From: Atrina japonica
Lineage: Eukaryota; Mollusca; Bivalvia; Pterioida; Pinnidae
Direction: 5' to 3'
Assembly (NCBI GenBank): GCA_030159075.1
Contig: BROG01000639.1
Location: 1-64,000 of the forward strand
Length of the DNA: 64,000 bases
Part shown: positions 1 through 41,900 of the stretch, piece after piece
Layout: every line of letters begins with the position of its first letter
Numbering within the stretch: the stretch's first letter is position 1
Made by a program: the position numbers and the translations under genes
Notes under the pieces: generated by a model
What the model was told of the DNA's origin: nothing
The model's input: the letters and a program-made list of their open reading frames with translations, nothing else
Database searches by the model: none

Positions 1-2090
1 ACTCCATATGCAGGTGATTGTGGGCTATAATTGCTTAAATGTGGAAAATTTACGATGGATGCTTGGTGAACGAACACTCACTGGCATGCCCAGATACGGG
101 GATTAAACCAGAAACCACTTCCAGTGGTCTTTATAGACCTCGCTACTCTTAACACTTAGATATCAATGATTCATTACCTCTTAACCTGTTATAATAACCA
201 ACCATAACATATGTGTATGAATATGTTACCAATTTTATTGATCATTCAGTTACCAAAACAAAAAATAAAGATAAAGAAATGGATTTCATAGGCAAGAAAA
301 TATTACATATAAAAGTATACAGATAAATAAATGAAATGTAAAGCGACAAAATAATGGGACAGTTATGGCCAACCCGATAAATAACATGTGAAAAAATCAT
401 ATATTGCACAACTGAAATAAATTGGAATGTGACAAAATTTATCATTAGCTGTAACATAAATAGCTACCAATCACTGTGTAAAACATTGCGCATGAGCATT
501 TGATGCTTCCTGTACATACAGTGAAGTAGATCACATCAATGATGATGTACGCATATTAACAACCACGGAATATCACAAAACAAAATATGATATCTGCATA
601 TGAACAGAAATTGAAATGAATCAATCATGACCACCATGCTTAAAATCATACACGTATACATACATTCATTCATGAATGAGGTGTAAAATGATTGTTTTTA
701 CATAGGCACAAATCCTGGTAGATTGATGATAACAAACATAGGATTATCATGTATCTAATTGTATATTTACCTGTCATGAATCAACCTTATCAGAAAACAA
801 AATCATGTGATCGAATCAGATTCTTATGTAATAATTCAATACATATTTTCTCCTCTAAAATATGAATTCTGTTAGTAATGTCTTACATATCACTTGTGTG
901 TATTTATTGGGATTCAACAATTTCAATATCATTAAGTACTATATTCCATTGAATTTTATTAAAGGTATACAAATTCTCAAAATTGTTTTTTATTATTAAA
1001 AGTTTCAAATACTCAATATTTGTTTTACAAATAAAAATAAAAATTCCTGGTTAAAACAAAATATTGTTTTAATGTCGTAATTTGTGTAAAGAAATTGAAT
1101 GTCAATAACAAGTAATTTAAGATTTAAGAATATCAGTCGTCAGCGTTTTATATTTATTCTTGGCAGTATATGCATGATATGTTAAAATGTTCATTTTCGT
1201 TTTTATTTCATAAAAAAACAAGTCTGATCATGAAAAATATCTTTATGAAAATGACAGCCTGTATGCCATTATAGCTGTGTCAAAGCTACAGTAAACTTGT
1301 ATGTTGAACACCAGTGAGAACTTAAAAGATAAGAGAGACGATATCAAAGCCGCCTTGATTTGTATCCCAAACGAATAACCAATAGAATATGCTTTTAGTA
1401 ACATACACATGCGCGTGGTCGATTAGATAGAGCAACACAGCTCTATTCAACATCGGATAAAGCCAAGCTGGAACTGAAGCTTTTCATCTGGACGTTTACT
1501 TATGTACTTAAGAATGTCGGTATTTTTCTTTGGAGGGGTGGGTGGGTAGTTTTAGAATAGAAAACGAAAAACAAACTTTAACTTATATCTTGAAATCATA
1601 TATAAGCATGTCAAAACATTGTGGGAAGCCAGGTTAAAGATAAAATTAGCACATGGGATTCCAAATACAATATTACTATATAGATATAATTACAATAAAA
1701 TAATTTTCTTCACATTGATTCTGATAATTATAAACATTTATTACAGAAAACTTTTGATTTTAATAAAAAATGGGATTGCAAATATCGTTTTATCAAGATA
1801 ATTAGCTGACCTTTCATTACACTAATTAATGTATTAATTATTTCCAAACCCAATGTGATGTATAAAACTAATGTGACAATTAATTGATGTCAGGACTAGA
1901 TGTAACATTCAAAATGCAAATTATAATTGAAAATGTCAAAAAACAACTGCAGAAAATGTGATTGACATGACAAATGAGTGTGAAGTAATTTGCACGTCCT
2001 GTCACTTTCAATGATATCATCAAGTTTTATATTAGCACATAAGTCAGATTACGTGTTGATAAATGAATAGGAAACATTCATGATTCAGAG
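1..2090 (-). other. 3' flank / probable 3' UTR of ACP7
   Basis: AT-rich, with no coding signal on either strand. Plus-strand TTTATT (minus-strand AATAAA) at about 1737-1742 is a candidate polyadenylation signal roughly 350 nt past the stop, but it is unsupported. Around 40-170 there is a weak tRNA-like patch (minus-strand GGTTTAATCCC) that could be an old SINE. Confidence 0.35.
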
Positions 2091-33254
<31,164 letters not shown>

Positions 33255-33874
33255 ACTGAAACTACAAAATGTTATGTCCGTGTGATCTATATTTAAATTA
33301 TATGTTCATTTCACAGGTAACCTTAAACGTTGTCATGTAAACTTCAAAAAGTCCAACAGATTAGTAGAAGTCTGTGTGATAAGTATTCCCTTTATCTATG
33401 CTGCCTCCGGTAATCAGTATATTTCATGGACTAAACAACATCTGTGTCGACCTCACTCTTTCAATATATCGATTTTTCTGCAAGTCTGTCCTTATAATAC
33501 GTAGAATACAACACACGGAGCGAATGTCATTATGTTTATATATGTAAAATAGCGACGAAAAGCTTCACTGCTCATGCGCTAAGTATTATGATATGAATAC
33601 GTCAACCAAAAGGCTTAGATTTCGTACATTGTGTCTGTCGCTGTATACGGAAATAAAATAAGTTTTTCAAATAAAAGGAAGCCGTGTACGGAAATAAAAA
33701 AAAATTCAAATAGATAAATAAAACGAAAAAAACTAAAACAAGGACTGAGAGATCTAAACAGAACGAGCAGGTATATGTATAAAAAATAATTTGATTCATA
33801 GGTACAATAAACTTGAACTGTAAACTTCAAGTAGGCTACCTAGAATGTGACATAAAGCAACTATAGGTTGCCTG
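33255..33874. promoter_or_regulatory. Upstream region of ACP7
   Basis: Expected to hold the ACP7 5' UTR and promoter, but no TATA box or other element could be assigned with confidence. Confidence 0.3.
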
Positions 33875-34065
33875 CTTATTGTTGTTTAATGTCCCATTCA
33901 AGAATCTTTCACTAATATGGAGACGTCTCCAAAAGTCGGAGAAGGGCTTCAAATACCTCGTTTTTATTTTCTGTCTCAGTCCGAAAACCAACGTGACTTC
34001 ACAATCAGTAGTCGAGCGCAGTACCGACTCAGCCAGGCCGGATCGGCAACAAAAAGCCTACAGAT
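33875..34065 (-). repeat. tRNA-derived SINE-like repeat, family C
   Basis: The minus strand starts CCGGCCTGGCTCAGTCGGTA and CTGCGCTCGACTACTGATTG (A-box-like head), and ends in ATGGGACATTAAACAACAA. It is the same architecture as 51085-51347. Confidence 0.7.
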
Positions 34066-34074
34066 CTACCGGTA

Positions 34075-34530
34075 TCAACAGAGACATATGTGTCTCTGGT
34101 ATCAATAAAATTTAAATGAATCAAATTAAATTTGTGTCAGTTTCTATTATCGACAACAGGCACATTAAAATTTGATAATCTCGTGTTTATGTGCATGCTG
34201 ACAGAGACATATATAACACACGTAGTTTATATGTCTCTGATGGTGATGACTAGCTCTTTATTTGTCCCATCAGCGATATATACATGCTGGATTCCAATCT
34301 TTCTAAAAATGTAATATGCACATTTTGACCTCATATCGCTGGTCCCATTAATAAACATTTTGATTTTTTTGTTTCATTTAAAGAAAAATAAGCCGATATA
34401 CTTTGAAATATGATGTATTGTACATTTTGCTAAACTTATAAAATTACAGTATGAATAAAAACTCTTAAGATTTTGGTGTCATAATGCCAGCGATATATAA
34501 AACTAATAGCTTTGCTTTATATATCGCTGA
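34075..34530. repeat. Cluster of short hairpins with shared arms
   Basis: CAGAGACA..TGTCTCTG at 34079-34098, CAGAGACATATA..TATATGTCTCTG at about 34200-34240, and CAGCGATATATAAA..TTTATATATCGCTG at 34488-34529. Related CAGCGAT hairpins sit inside repeat B (46352-46388 and 21125-21162). Confidence 0.6.
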
Positions 34531-36330
34531 TAATGCATACATTGAAACTTTAACAAAAATTCTAACACGTTACTAAAAATAGAAAGTAGTACGCCAACTG
34601 TAACAATAACATTTTTATACGTATATTTTATTCAGTGGAGATCTTTTCAATTTTACAGTTTTGAAATCCTATCCTAGTTCTTCATGTGTTTTAGGAAAAT
34701 GTAATGTTACGTTTTCAACTTACCGCAGAAACATGAATATGTTGTTTTTCTTCACTAAAATGGAGATGACGTTTTGAAGGTCTGAACTTCAGTCCAATTG
34801 ATTTCAAGAGTCTTGCTCAGAATCAATATTCCATTTGGAATATTGTATTTCATGATGTATAACTTTTCTAACTTGTCTTCATTTCATTTTTTAACACCCG
34901 TCTGTATTTCACAGCCATATTCAAATAAATACCTACTTCTAGACACCAACATGTCCGACTGACTAGGCCTATATAATTGAGCCAGCGACTGAGAAAAATG
35001 GACCTTACAACATAGCCTAACCAATGAGATGTGAAAAAAACCAAGGAATTCTGTCTGACATGATATTTCTAATTTAATAGATTTCTTTCTCTGGGAAAAA
35101 AAGAGTTGATATCATCTGCACGCATTCTCATTATTATATATTTTAATACCACATGTTATTTTTTCTGAAAAACAAAGAAATCGGAATCCCCCAAATTGTC
35201 CTAATCAGGCTAATGACCCTTTTTTCTCAGCCACTGGCTCATAGGAACAATTCTATCTCAAGCATCATATCACTATTTTTAAAACCAAAATCAAGGGTTG
35301 TTCATTCCATGCACCCTTGTAGATTCGCCAGTTTAAATGCATGTCACCATGTACATGTACTCGGTACCCTAGCCCCGAAAAAATCTAAATCCGCCTTCCT
35401 GTCACCTGAACGAACGACAACAAAAGGGAAGTAACTTGTATAGATTTGACTTCTACAAATTGGTAAAATGCCAAACCCGATCTACTATCGGACACCCTAT
35501 TTATCGATTACTGCGTCGGATACTCGAGAATAATTAAAATAATTAATATATTCATTACCTTTGTTTACATATATGTTTTTCTTTTAAGGTTAAATCATAT
35601 ATGTCACCTTCAAAATAAATTTCACAAAATAAATAATTTATATCCCACCTGTAGAAACACCTGTCCAATTCACATCCGGATATGTAGACGCATGCGTGTT
35701 TCTTATAGCTCAGAATGACCACATCCAGTGATTAGATTACATGTATATATGCAGACTTCAGTAAATTCCAGTATTTATGTTGTAAGTATTTGATTTTGGA
35801 TTCAGGTGATAAAGAAGGGACAGGTGCCCATTATTTTAATCGTTCAGTCGCTTTTATCAAACCTGATGCCATGACTCATAACTGCACTGTTATAATTTGC
35901 ATCGTTATTATTTGGGGTTGTTTTTTATGACTTGTTCATAAATATCAAATATCACTTCCGTCATGAAGCAGATATAAAGTACTGCAGTGTAGGTTTTAAT
36001 ACACGTGACATACGGTAACCTATACAGGTTAGGGGACACCATTGCCTACATGTATACTAGACTACTATAAAAAGAATCAATCTTGAAGCTGAGTTTATGT
36101 TGCTGAAATGCACATACATGTGTAATTTTGCATCAATATGATATGTTATTAACCCCATACTGCAAAATGTGCTTTGACTTGTTCCCAATAAACAACTTAA
36201 CATAACATAATTGTGTTGATGTTCCATCAGGTCGTAAAAGAAAGCTGTATTTCCTGGTTATGTCTCAACCAAAACATAAGCTCATTGAGATGTGTGACAG
36301 GGGTCAGACGAGGCTTGATTAGGAATTTAA
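34531..36330. other. Intergenic region between the divergent genes
   Basis: AT-rich. A 93-codon frame at 35153-35434 has no recognisable domain. No promoter element assigned. Confidence 0.4.
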
Positions 36331-36339
36331 CTTAGCACC

Positions 36340-36412
36340 TGATTGTTAGTGGTGGACTTGTGGTAGAGTGTGTGACCGACAAGCTAAAGGTCCTGGGTTA
36401 GATACCTGATAC
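36340..36412 (+). repeat. tRNA-like sequence (A-box and B-box)
   Basis: TGTGGTAGAGTGTGTGACCG and GGTCCTGGGTTAGATACC look like A and B boxes with normal spacing. The B-box lacks the usual GGTTCGA, so it is probably a SINE head rather than a functional tRNA. Confidence 0.45.
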
Positions 36413-36436
36413 TGAATCTTAATGAAAATTTTAAAA

Positions 36437-38303
36437 ATTACTTTTGCCAAGCATTCTAATCCCTTTTGGGATTCTGTCGCGGCCGTTTTATTGTGTTGCC
36501 CCACCCGAATCCCTTGTCAAGCCTTTATTAATATAGTTTTATTCAGGAAAATCTTGGCTTTGGTGACTGACTTGCTTCATGAGAAATTTAAATAATAAAT
36601 ACCTGGGTGGCAGTCAATTCGTTGGTCATTTATCATTTCTAGACATTTTTTCTTTGAATTCAAAAAAAATTTAGTTTAAAATCCCAAATAGAACTGAGAT
36701 ATCACGTTTATTCTGATGGACACATACTTTTGAGGGTTCGAAAAATCCACTCGCCCGCTCACATTGGCGAGTAAAAAATCGTTTCGGGCGAGTAAATATC
36801 CATTATGAACTCGCCCATGTGGCGAGTGCTGACGCCCTACTGAAAATCTGTTTTCCCTTTTAAATTTCGAAACTGGTCCATTTCCTTCTATTTTCAGTTC
36901 AAAATACATTACAATAAACAATTAGAAACTTAAATAATTATTTTATTGACAATTAAACATGTTAGTCTTTACCTCATGACCAAAAATGTCACAGAACACA
37001 TCCTGTGTTGACAGCTTATACTTGCAGTTTGTTGAGGAAGTGGAAGTTGGATGTGTGTAAATAAAAGAACCAATTCCGAACGGACCTGAATTTCAGGATT
37101 TGGTAAAATAATCATAACACTAAAATTTGTATAGAAGTTGTTAAATCTGAATGTAAGTGAATGATAAAAGTAAAAATAGTTACTCAATACTATAAATAAA
37201 AGTTTTAATGAAAATATAGAAATTGATAGTTCTTGTTTTCATCTAACAATAGTGAAAACTTACTTTTATAATTTATATTTATTTAGTTAAACACATAGTA
37301 GAAACATCGTAAAACAGTAATAATAATAGTTGATTATAGTAATAATAATGGTGCATTTACAGTTAATTTAGATGTAAATACATCATTCAGAGACAATATA
37401 TATTGAATATAAATTTATCTATTAAAATAACAATGACTTAAAAAAACAAAATTAAATAAAATATTTTTTTTCATTGTGGGTAATCAGATTTTTATGGCAG
37501 GCAACCAAAATTTCAGTCAAGAATTTGAATTCTAAACACTTAAAAATGAGAGCATACAAAAGTTGTGGTAAGATTTTCACACATTTTCCATCATAATAAG
37601 TACTTAATTAGAAAAAAAGACAATTTGTCAAATGAAGAGTATCATATCTGTTAAGTCATGTAAGATCTATTTACTTTGAAAAAAGATTTTATACACTCTT
37701 AACACATTTTCTTTGAAATACTACGTTTTCATACCTGGGCGAGTGCAAAATGAGTTTGGGCGAGTGGAAATTATGTAATCACTTGCCCGAAGGGCGAGTG
37801 CTTTTATGCAAATTTTTCGAACCCTGCTTTTTGCCTGACTTGTTTACGTCATGTGATCATTTCAACTGGCAATGAAGCTATAGTGTGTTCTATGATTGCT
37901 TTTCATAAGCCTGTGAAATGCAAAGTTAATGTTATCGAATTTATAAAGAGCAATCATAGAACAGACTATAGGCTGTGACATAAACTAGTCCGCCATTCAA
38001 ACTCAGGCAAAAAGTATGTGTCTGTCAGAATAAATATGTAATATTTCAATTTCTGTTTGGGATTTTAAACAAAAGAATGTTTGGATTCAAAGAAAAATAT
38101 GTTTAGAAACGGTAGATGACCTACTGATTGACTGCCATCCAGGTATTTATCATTCAAGATCCTCTTCAAGTGAGCTGGTCACGGAAGCCCAGATTGTCAC
38201 TATGAAGGCTTGACAAGGGATTCTGGTGGGGCAACAAAATAAAACGGCCATGATAGAATCCCAAATGTGATTACAAGCACTCAACATATGAAGTAAAAGT
38301 CAC
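36437..38303. mobile_element. Long inverted-repeat element, split by a nested insertion
   Basis: The left arm (36437-36731, resuming 37827-37910) and the right arm (about 37950-38303) are reverse complements over roughly 300-380 bp. Shared blocks include TTTGGGATTCT..GGCCGTTTTAT, GTTGCCCCACC, ATCCCTTGTCAAGCCTT, ATAAATACCTGG and GACACATACTTTT. The centre holds TTCTATGATTGCTTTT and AAAGAGCAATCATAGAA, the hairpin turn. The whole unit would fold into one long hairpin. No coding capacity. Confidence 0.8.
36732..37826. mobile_element. Nested non-coding insertion with AGGGTTCGAAAAAT ends
   Basis: The left end GAGGGTTCGAAAAAT and right end ATTTTTCGAACCCTG are inverted. Subterminal CTCGCC/GGCGAG units repeat several times at both ends. 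The flanks read CTTTT before and CTTTTTGCC after, while the other arm of the host hairpin has the uninterrupted ACTTTTTGCCTG. The interior (36840-37730) is AT-rich and non-coding. Confidence 0.8.
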
Positions 38304-38304
38304 A

Positions 38305-38785
38305 GGTCATTCCAATTATATGAGAGGTCAGTACTATAAGCCATCTGACAACAAGTTGAACATCTTAGGGTTGTGTGATATGTGAGGTCAGTACCATGAG
38401 CCATCTGACAACAAGTTGAACATATTAGGGTTGTGTGATATGTGAGGTCAGTACCATGAATCATTTGACAACAAGTTGAACATCTTAGGGTTGTGTGATA
38501 TGAGAGGTTGGTACTATGAGTCATTTGACAAGTTGAACATCTTAGGGTTGTGTGATATGTGAGGTCGGAACCATGTGCCATTTGACAACTAGTTAACCAA
38601 TCAGTACAGGTGTGTGATAATGAGAGGTCAGTACCATGAGCCATCTCACGACATCTGACAACTAGTTGACCATCAGTATGGTTATGTGATATGAAGAGGT
38701 CAGTACCATGAGCCATTTGACAACTAGTTGACCATCAGAACACGTGTGTGATATGAGAGGTCATTGTCATGAGTCATCTGACAAC
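38305..38785. repeat. 60-bp tandem array, about 8 copies, upstream of gene 2
   Basis: The unit contains GAGGTCAGTACCATGAGCCA, TCTGACAACAAGTTGAACAT and TTAGGGTTGTGTGATATGT. The period is exactly 60 at 38341/38401. The later copies diverge. The array ends about 145 bp before the gene 2 start codon. Confidence 0.95.
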
Positions 38786-38929
38786 CAGTTGAACATCCTT
38801 ACAATTGATACATCAAATTTTACTTGTTCTATTTTTGTTCCAGACTCATCATGATCTGTATGTGATAAAGAATGTGACCTAGAAATTCTTAACCTGAAAC
38901 AAGGTTCTCTAATAACCTATGACCCCTAG

Positions 38930-38966
38930 ATGACCTCCTCAAATATGTACCAGCTTGTGTTCATTT
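38930..38966 (+). CDS. Gene 2 exon 1 (start codon)
   Basis: ATG then ACCTCCTCAAATATG..., encoding [12 protein letters not shown] plus one base, with a consensus donor GTAAGT. The single leftover T joins exon 2 to give Phe and completes a convincing signal peptide (LVFIFLATCSCL). Phase match, donor and hydrophobicity all support this start, but there is no transcript evidence. Confidence 0.75.
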
Positions 38967-41900
38967 GTAAGTATCAATTTAGTGTACATGTCTAAGTTTT
39001 ATAATATATAGATAACAGATCAAGGTTTTTTTCTGCCCTCCAAAAGAGGGCCTTCAACCTGAATTAATAACAGAAGGTATATACTCATCCTATCACCAGG
39101 ATTAAAACTAGGGAATCTTTTGTCCTGACATTAGGACATATGTTACAATTTGCCATTAAAAATGGTCCTACACTGACCCAAGAAAAATAAACCCTGCAGA
39201 TAATCTTTTAGAGAATTTCATCAAGTTATTTGTATCAGTTTGTTCAGTTTAAACATGTATATGTGTACTTGCAAAAAAAAAAGAAACATTTGTAACATTG
39301 TTTTCAAAACTGCCTATTCCAATAAGACATATTTAGGTGAGGAAGAGTTATACTGCAGCCAAGATATAAAAGTTGTTGCTCCATTTAGCAATTTCTTTGA
39401 CATAAGAATTTCATTTTGATTTCCCAAGGTTAAGGATAATGATTAATGTATATATATATTTTTCTTTTAGTATGTCCATTACCTGTTTCACCATAGGCTG
39501 TTGTCAATGTGAATTGACAGGAAGTGTGTATTATTGGTATCTTTTCTTAAAACATGATTTAAATTTTGGAAAATCTTTCATGAAGTTTTAACCATGTTTT
39601 TTCAGTTTTGGCCACATGTTCCTGTCTAAACAAAATATCTGCTCAGTTTCAAGGTATGTACTTCATAGATACTTAAATGTTTGATGCATTTCACTGAATG
39701 TTTTTGGTGAATAAGATGAAAATATCCAGAGTATGTTTTCCTATTTAGCTTTCAGTATAAAATGTTATTCCATAGTGGCGTCCATGGACAAAAATAACTT
39801 GGACAATATATATCTTTTAAAATACATTTATTTGTATAAGAGTAGATCCTTATATTTCACACATATATGCAATCCTTTTGAAAAACTATTTCATCTTGAA
39901 CTATGACCTTGTGACCTAGATAATACCATATGACATACATTTACTTCTTAAATTTGGCCATATTAATATCGTATCTAAGATAAATATACAGGGATGCCAC
40001 CTGCTTGCAGTGTTATATTCTAACATACATATGTATCCTGTCAACTCTTTAAGATGCATCAGTACATGTATTTGTATGCAATACAAATTCATATTTTCAT
40101 TCAGATGTTATAAATATCTGATGTTGTATCATAGTTACCATGGTAACATTTATAAGTATTTAAAGACTACACTTTTAGCATCTATATAACTAGAATTTTG
40201 ACTCATCCAATTTCAACATATCCATATTTCAGTTTATTTAATGTATTTTTCTTCCTTGTTTATGCATGTAATTGTAATTACAAGTATTTTCTGTGATTTT
40301 ATAAATCATGAAGATATAGTCATTAAAGTAGAAACCAATGTTTGTACAGTGAAACTTATATTTAAAGACCCCCTTAGGGACACAATAAAAATGTCTTTAA
40401 ACAAAAGTCTTTATAAGGAGGTGGTCTTAACATAGAGGTTGATTTGTACACAAATGGTACTACTATTGGGGACAGCAAACAATAGTCTTCATGACCAGGT
40501 GGTCTTTATACACAGGTGGTCGTTAAAGCGAGTTATACAGTATATTAGGAAATAAAAAGTAAATCATTACTATTGCGATATAAAGTTTCTATTCAAATAT
40601 TTAATCACACATATAATAGTAGTTACAGTGCAGAACACACTGTAGCATCATTTTCATTTTTGACGTCACATTGAAAGTAGAACCTAGCTATGGGAGCATT
40701 TCTTATGAAAAGTACTCTCACATTGTTTCAGGTCCATGTATTGTCCAATTCACATGATTTGGTGGGGCGGAGTGACCTTTTGATTATTGTACGAATGAAT
40801 CTACTCACTTTTTGGTTATGACTGCCGCTGTAATTTTAATCTCATGCTTGATTGCCTAAAATTTAAACTTTATTTCTGGGTACAGCGTAATGAGATATAC
40901 TATGGGTAATTTAAAGATGTAAGAAATATATACACGTGTAGATTAGGAAGCATATTTGAATAAGTTCGAAATAATTGTCATGAATATTCAAATTCTAATA
41001 TTTGGTATTTGTTTCAACTTTAATTATCATATCAAATACATTTTATATTTACATTATTTAATGTTGTTTCAGAACAACCCTCGTTGGTAGACATTTGCAG
41101 CTCTCAGAATATATACATACCAATAGAAGGTGGACAAGGGATTGTGGGTATTTCTTCCTCTACCTCGTATGAACATAACCCATGTGTGTTGCGAATTGAA
41201 GCTTGTGCATCTTGTTACATCAGCATTGAGTTAACAGGAAATAACTTTGAACTGGATGTCTGCAGCATTGATGCACTATCACATTCCATCACAAACTGTA
41301 CAAAAGGGTAAGTTCTGTACCTAAAACTACTTTTCAAAAACTGGTGATTTTTTTTCCAAATCCTCTAGCAAGTGTAGATATGGCATATTAATCTCAGTAG
41401 AAATATCCTCCCTTGACATTATTTCTCTATCTTTATCATAAACAATATTCATTAGTCTGATTGTTACGATTATTCATCAAGGTCATTGTTACAATGTTAT
41501 CGGGAAGAGACCACTGAACTTCAACAAGTAAACTGGTAAAACTTTCTCACAAGATCAGCTTAGGTTCCAGCAGAGGGCAGGTTTGAGGTCTGGCTCTCTT
41601 CCAGGGTACTCTGAAAAAACTGGCTGCCTCCATATAATGTGGCATGAAATATCAATGAAACAAGTGAATAATGTTATGATGTAAATACAGTGAAACTTGT
41701 ATATAAAGACCCCCTTAGAGACACAGCAAAACCAGTCTTTATAGGGAGGTAGTCTTTATATAGAGGTTACATGTACAGTGAAAGTTGTACATAGAGACCC
41801 CTTAGAGACAAAACAAAACCAGTCTTTATAGGGAGGTGGTCTTTATATAGAGGTTGATTTGTACACAAATGGTACTATTGGGGACATCAAAACCAGTCTT

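Noticed and set aside
35153..35434. Alternative first exon of gene 2
   Set aside because: It has no signal peptide and no donor in the required phase, whereas 38930-38966 fits both.
36340..36412. Functional tRNA gene
   Set aside because: A and B boxes are present but the B-box is degenerate and I could not draw a full acceptor stem and anticodon arm.
38300..38716. 138-residue minus-strand repeat protein
   Set aside because: It is the 60-bp tandem array (a multiple of three) read in an open frame.
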